Below are positions 51,123 to 54,776 of a stretch of 54,776 nt of DNA, piece after piece (position 1 is the first letter of the stretch; every line of letters starts with the position of its first letter). The notes under the pieces were generated by a model. It was not told the origin of the DNA, did not search any database, and worked only from the letters and a program-made list of their open reading frames with translations. Made by a program: the position numbers and the translations under genes. The stretch is from Paludibacteraceae bacterium (GTDB lineage Bacteria; Bacteroidota; Bacteroidia; Bacteroidales; Paludibacteraceae), in NCBI GenBank assembly GCA_024405875.1, contig JAKSOA010000014.1, positions 1 to 54,776 of the forward strand, in the 5' to 3' direction.

Positions 51123-52966
51123 CGACTGGTGTTTTTTCTTTTCAACTCTGTGGGGCGTTGGTTAAGTATGTGGAATGATTTGTAATCCCACTCCTGCTCC
51201 ACGTCCCAGTTTGCCGGTAGTGTCAGTTTCTGGTTCATATAGAAGACCTCTTCTGGTTGCAGGTGCTCACGCACATTGCCTGTATCCCACTCTCCGTTAT
51301 GGTTGGAGTCTATTATCATTCTAACATAGTAGTCGCCCGGTGTTATATCTTGGAAGGTCACCTCCCCATCTTCAAGTACGGAACGGTATTTCACCTCCTC
51401 TTTTTCATTCATAAGTTCTAAGATGGCATCTTCAGGATTCTCTTTGAATTTTATGTATAGATTTGAGTACTCTTCAAGTCTCTTGAGGGTGAAGGTCTTG
51501 TAAAACTTGTCATTATGTTTGCCGTAGATGCTTACAATGGCGGCTGAGTCAATGTCAAGTCTGTAGGTCTCCCCAAACTGCTTCTCATATATTATGCGCA
51601 ACTCTTTATTGCATGCGGAGTCTCTGGTCTCAAATGTTACGGGTATGGGATTAAACAGGGTGTCAACCTTTATCTTCATTGAAATGCTGTCAAAAAGTAT
51701 GCTCTTTATGGGTTCTGCGAAATTAATGGTTATGGTATCCGGAGCCTCCATCTTATCCTGAATGTTATGTGTCAGATTAATGAACTCAATCTTTTTCTTC
51801 TTGGGCTCCTCTTCTCCTTTCTTTTTCTTCTTGGAGGTGTTTGCCTGTATTCTCTTGGTTGTGACTCTTAGGTTTAGTGTGTCGGTCTGTTCCACAAGTT
51901 GTTCAAGTGAGTCTGTAAGGAGATATGTCATCTCAAGACGCAGGGTGTCACTCTTAAGCAGGGTGGTGTCTGTAACCCAATAGATAAGTGAGTCACGGCG
52001 GTTTTGGGAGGGAGTCTCCATTATGAATGGTGATTCGGTGATTCGGTGATTCGGTGATTCGGTGATGGTGTCACTATTAAGGACTCTGAGTTTGGGAAGC
52101 ATAGATGGTTCACTGCCAAAGACAAGTATGAACATCTCACGGTTAGGGTGCATAGCCTTTTTGAAGTACTGATTGGTCTTCTTCTCTGTGAAGAGACGCA
52201 GTATATGGTGATTCGGTGATTCGGTGATTCGGTGATTCGTGGAATCGGTGATTTCTCCTTTCTCAGGGTGGATTTTCTCCCCGTGGAATGCTACGGTGCC
52301 TCCGGCTTTCTGGCTGTAGTACCAATCTCCGCCCGCGTCATTGAGGGCGAAGAGTGTGTACTCTTTGTCTGGTATGTTCTGTATGCGGAAATAGCCTGTG
52401 GTGTCTGTCTTTGCCACACGGTAGAACGGAGTGGTGGTGAAGGTTGTGTCCACGGCATCGGGGTAGATTCCTGCTATTATATCAACTGCGGGTGCAAGTG
52501 TGTGCGCATCAATTATATATCCCTCAATGTAGAGGGTGTCAATCTCAGAACCGGTGGAGAATACGTAGGTGTAGTTCCTAATGGGATTGCCCTCATTGTT
52601 GTCTGTAATGGCGTCTCCGTAGTAGATGGTGTATGTTGTGTTCTCCTTTAGGGTGTCATCAAATGTTGTTATTACACTCTTGTTCTGTGCCTTGACTATC
52701 GGTTTGTTTTTTGACGGTGGTGAGATTATGACATTTTTGTAGGCGTCTTTTATTGCCATATTCTCATTGAACTCCATCTTTATGCCTTTTTTCAACAGAC
52801 GGTCCACATTTGTGGCTCGCTCTTGCGGGGCGCACTCAAGCATTACAGGCGGAACCTCATCTTTTGGTCCTCCCTGCGGTCCTGAACCACGATTGGCGCA
52901 AGAGACGACGAGCACCGATATTGCTATCAGTGCCGTCAGTCTCTGGTATGTGGACAATGCAATCAC
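51119..52966 (-). CDS. Ig-like (SbsA-type) lipoprotein with two 8-bp repeat arrays in frame
   Basis: 615 aa; GTG start overlapping the glyS stop (GTGA). Lipobox VLVVSC. The N-terminal domain (PPVMLECAPQERATNVDRL ... MEFNENM ... NTTYTIYYGDAITDNNEGN) is an SbsA-like Ig domain. Then come a carboxypeptidase-regulatory-like insert (GYIIDAHTLAPAVDIIAGIY ... GYFRIQNIPDKEY) and two low-complexity islands (ITDSTNHRITESPNHH; TITESPNHRITESP). A Lys-rich linker (KKKKKGEEEPKKKKIEF) precedes two further Ig domains, and the C-terminus ends in DSNHNGEWDTGNVREHLQPE. The two islands are encoded by GGTGATTC repeats, whose 8-bp unit would shift the frame on slippage. Surface or periplasmic lipoprotein of unknown partner. 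Confidence 0.85.
   Translation of the reverse strand: MIALSTYQRLTALIAISVLVVSCANRGSGPQGGPKDEVPPVMLECAPQERATNVDRLLKKGIKMEFNENMAIKDAYKNVIISPPSKNKPIVKAQNKSVITTFDDTLKENTTYTIYYGDAITDNNEGNPIRNYTYVFSTGSEIDTLYIEGYIIDAHTLAPAVDIIAGIYPDAVDTTFTTTPFYRVAKTDTTGYFRIQNIPDKEYTLFALNDAGGDWYYSQKAGGTVAFHGEKIHPEKGEITDSTNHRITESPNHHILRLFTEKKTNQYFKKAMHPNREMFILVFGSEPSMLPKLRVLNSDTITESPNHRITESPFIMETPSQNRRDSLIYWVTDTTLLKSDTLRLEMTYLLTDSLEQLVEQTDTLNLRVTTKRIQANTSKKKKKGEEEPKKKKIEFINLTHNIQDKMEAPDTITINFAEPIKSILFDSISMKIKVDTLFNPIPVTFETRDSACNKELRIIYEKQFGETYRLDIDSAAIVSIYGKHNDKFYKTFTLKRLEEYSNLYIKFKENPEDAILELMNEKEEVKYRSVLEDGEVTFQDITPGDYYVRMIIDSNHNGEWDTGNVREHLQPEEVFYMNQKLTLPANWDVEQEWDYKSFHILNQRPTELKRKNTSR
52029..52066. repeat. 8-bp repeat array 1 inside the lipoprotein gene
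   Basis: Four perfect GGTGATTC units plus GGTGAT (plus-strand sense). Three units encode one turn of the peptide SPNHRITE. Confidence 0.92.
52207..52254. repeat. 8-bp repeat array 2 inside the lipoprotein gene
   Basis: Four perfect GGTGATTC units followed by two degenerate ones (GTGGAATC, GGTGATTT). 140 bp from array 1 and in the same orientation, so recombination between arrays is also possible. Confidence 0.9.
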
Positions 52967-54513
52967 TCCGCGAGTAATTTCTTATATAGATTACGCATAT
53001 TTACCTGTGCGTCAATGAGTGTGTGCAACTCATCAATCTTTATGCGGTCTTGTTTCATTGTGTCACGGTAACGTACTGTAACACAGTTGTCATTCAGGGT
53101 ATCGTGGTCAACTGTTATACAGAATGGGGTGCCTATGGCGTCTTGGCGGCGGTAACGCTTGCCTATTGAATCCTTCTCATCATATACGCACTTGAAGTCA
53201 AACTTTAGAAGGTTCATAATCTCACGTGCCTTCTCAGGCAGTCCGTCTTTCTTTACAAGTGGGAGAATGGCAGCCTTTACAGGAGCGAGTACCGGTGGCA
53301 GGTTCAGAACCACACGGCTATCTCCGCCCTCAAGAGCCTCTTCTTTGTAGGCGGCGCACATAATTGAGAGGAACATACGGTCAACGCCTATTGAGGTCTC
53401 AATCACATACGGGGTGTATGACTCATTTAGTTCAGGGTCAAAGTACTCTATCTTCTTGCCACAGTATTTTGCGTGCTGGCTGAGGTCAAAGTTTGTGCGT
53501 GAGTGTATGCCTTCAACCTCTTTGAAACCGAATGGCATCTCAAATTCAATGTCTGTGGCTGCGTTGGCGTAGTGGGCAAGTTTATCGTGGTCATGGAAAC
53601 GGTACTTCTCATCACCAAGCCCCAATGCCTTGTGCCATTTAAGGCGGAACTGCTTCCAATGTGCGAACCAATCCATCTCTGTGCCTGGCTTAATGAAGAA
53701 CTGCATCTCCATCTGCTCAAACTCACGCATACGGAATATGAACTGGCGCGCCACTATCTCATTACGGAAAGCCTTACCTATCTGGGCTATACCGAACGGT
53801 ATGCGCATACGGCCTGTCTTCTGAACATTCAGGTAGTTTACAAAGATTCCTTGAGCCGTCTCAGGGCGTAGGTATATCTTGCTTGTTCCCTCTGCTGTTG
53901 AGCCTATCTCAGTGGTGAACATAAGGTTGAACTGACGTACATCGGTCCAATTCTTGGTGCCGCTTATAGGGCATACTATCTCATAATCAAGTATTATCTG
54001 CTTCAGTTCATTGAGGTCTGAGGCGTTCATTGCGGCTTTGAAGCGGGCGTGTATCTCCTCACGCTTTGCAAGATGCTCCTGAACACGCGGGTTGGTTGAC
54101 TTGAAGAGTTCCGCGTCAAAACTGTCACCGAACTTCTTTGCCGCCTTCTCAACCTCTTTCTCTATCTTCTCATCATATTTTGCTATGAGGTCCTCAATAA
54201 GCACATCGGCACGGTAGCGTTTCTTGCTGTCACGGTTGTCAATAAGCGGGTCATTGAAGGCGTCCACGTGTCCCGATGCCTTCCAGGTGGTAGGGTGCAT
54301 AAATATTGCGGCGTCAATACCCACGATGTTCTCGTGCAGCAGCACCATACTGTCCCACCAATATTTCTTGATGTTATTTTTTAGTTCAACACCCATCTGA
54401 CCGTAGTCATAAACTGCGGCAAGACCATCATATATGTCACTTGAGGGGAATACAAATCCGTACTCCTTGCAGTGTGACACCATTTTTTTAAATACCTCGT
54501 CTTGTGAAGCCAT
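52963..54513 (-). CDS. glyS: Glycyl-tRNA synthetase, single-chain class II
   Basis: 516 aa. Charges tRNA-Gly. Single-chain (alpha2-type) enzyme typical of Bacteroidota: DGLAAVYDYGQMGVELKNNIK, motif 2 region IGKAFRNEI, LRPETAQGIFVNYLNV, RFRLKWHKALG-like helix, EVEGIHSRTNFDLSQH, and motif 3 VIETSIGVDRMFLSIM, followed by the anticodon-binding domain. All key blocks present. First gene of an operon with the lipoprotein and DUF3108 genes. Confidence 0.96.
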   Translation of the reverse strand: MASQDEVFKKMVSHCKEYGFVFPSSDIYDGLAAVYDYGQMGVELKNNIKKYWWDSMVLLHENIVGIDAAIFMHPTTWKASGHVDAFNDPLIDNRDSKKRYRADVLIEDLIAKYDEKIEKEVEKAAKKFGDSFDAELFKSTNPRVQEHLAKREEIHARFKAAMNASDLNELKQIILDYEIVCPISGTKNWTDVRQFNLMFTTEIGSTAEGTSKIYLRPETAQGIFVNYLNVQKTGRMRIPFGIAQIGKAFRNEIVARQFIFRMREFEQMEMQFFIKPGTEMDWFAHWKQFRLKWHKALGLGDEKYRFHDHDKLAHYANAATDIEFEMPFGFKEVEGIHSRTNFDLSQHAKYCGKKIEYFDPELNESYTPYVIETSIGVDRMFLSIMCAAYKEEALEGGDSRVVLNLPPVLAPVKAAILPLVKKDGLPEKAREIMNLLKFDFKCVYDEKDSIGKRYRRQDAIGTPFCITVDHDTLNDNCVTVRYRDTMKQDRIKIDELHTLIDAQVNMRNLYKKLLAE

Positions 54514-54569
54514 ATTTTAATTGAAAATTGAAAGTTAAAAGTTAATACCTATTTTAACAAAATTGTCCG

Positions 54570-54600
54570 TAAAGGTACAAATAAGCGAGTGAAATACAAA
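54570..54600 (-). promoter_or_regulatory. glyS operon promoter
   Basis: On the minus strand TTTG (54597-54600), 19-bp spacer, TACCTTTA (54570-54577; last base off consensus). Confidence 0.55.
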
Positions 54601-54618
54601 ATAACTTGAGTTTTTTTG

Positions 54619-54626
54619 TATATTTG
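54619..54626 (+). promoter_or_regulatory. -7 element of the last gene
   Basis: TATATTTG, 22 bp before ATG 54648; divergent from glyS. Confidence 0.5.
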
Positions 54627-54647
54627 TAGGGTTAAGTCAGCAACATA

Positions 54648-54776
54648 ATGCGTAATAGAGAAGAAAGACGTAAATCTTTGGGCAATCTGGCACTCCGAAT
54701 GTCATTAGCCGTATGTGTCACCGCACTCATAATTCTGATAGTCGGAGGATATTTTGAATTCAAATATATCTATGAT
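54648..54776 (+). CDS. Start of an inner-membrane protein, truncated by window end
   Basis: 43 codons to the window edge, no stop. A basic cytoplasmic start (MRNREERRKSLGNLALRM) precedes one membrane segment (SLAVCVTALIILIVGGYF). A family cannot be named. The consensus -7 box just upstream supports the start. Confidence 0.6.
   Translation, partial: MRNREERRKSLGNLALRMSLAVCVTALIILIVGGYFEFKYIYD

Noticed and set aside
52029-52254. Short CRISPR-like repeats
   Set aside because: 8-bp microsatellites without spacers, inside a coding frame.
52232-52651. 139-codon plus-strand frame opposite the lipoprotein gene
   Set aside because: Antisense shadow; the minus-strand gene has lipobox, Ig domains and operon context.

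Overview
The window looks like a chromosomal piece of an uncultured gut-type Bacteroidales genome. The evidence is a SusC/SusD polysaccharide locus, Bacteroidota-type promoters (-33 TTTG / -7 TAnnTTTG) with mostly no Shine-Dalgarno sites, Ig-like surface proteins, a type IX secretion (T9SS) C-terminal domain, ORF6N and Rpn genes, and single-chain GlyRS and ATP-PEPCK of Bacteroidota type. No rRNA, tRNA or CRISPR array was seen.

Layout. (1) 1-13.98 kb is accessory, defence-island-like DNA. It holds a 5'-truncated large adenosine-deaminase-fold gene (RdrB-like in architecture), an AT-rich trio (PLD-like protein, HEPN-like protein, small P-loop protein), an Ig-like surface protein, an AT-rich three-gene operon of unknown function (first gene TIGR04255-like), a frameshifted relic of a second deaminase gene, a Phd-antitoxin/zeta-toxin fusion overlapped by a 58-aa ORF, an ORF6N gene flanked by broken ORF6N copies in 90-bp direct repeats, and an Rpn-type nuclease with an AEGR repeat tail. 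(2) 14.2-28.4 kb is a co-oriented surface-protein cluster. Four large secreted proteins (833, 689, 626 and 1555 aa) share a ~110-residue module; the last has a beta-helix and a T9SS sorting domain. They are followed by a Cys-rich protein with a PID-CTERM-like tail and a CotH-kinase-family protein. (3) 28.6-34.3 kb is housekeeping: pckA, a RelA/SpoT homologue whose synthetase domain looks dead, rpiB and metK. (4) 34.4-48.2 kb is a starch/alpha-glucan utilisation locus: a membrane-spanning SusR-like regulator, SusC, SusD, SusE-like, two GH13 amylases, a small T9SS-type protein, a GH28-like beta-helix protein, and a secreted protein with two copies of the module found at the N-terminus of amylase 2. 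(5) 48.3-54.8 kb is a mostly minus-strand housekeeping block: SDR, acetyltransferase-like, DUF3108, Ig-like lipoprotein, glyS, and the start of an unknown membrane protein.

How it works together. The susC promoter and the promoter of the 47.2-kb module protein share an 18-bp motif with one mismatch, placed exactly 4 bp before the -33 element in both. This is a strong candidate operator for the SusR-like protein and would join the two units into one regulon. Several dispersed repeat families run through the window: a REP/hairpin family (core CGTCATTCTGAGCGAAGCGAAGAATCT), an ATTAATT array behind a TGAGGCGAAGCCTCA palindrome, and an 8-bp GGTGATTC repeat. Some copies supply the C-terminal codons and stop codons of genes. 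Two GGTGATTC arrays lie inside the lipoprotein ORF at 51.1-53.0 kb, where the unit is not a multiple of three and would allow phase switching.
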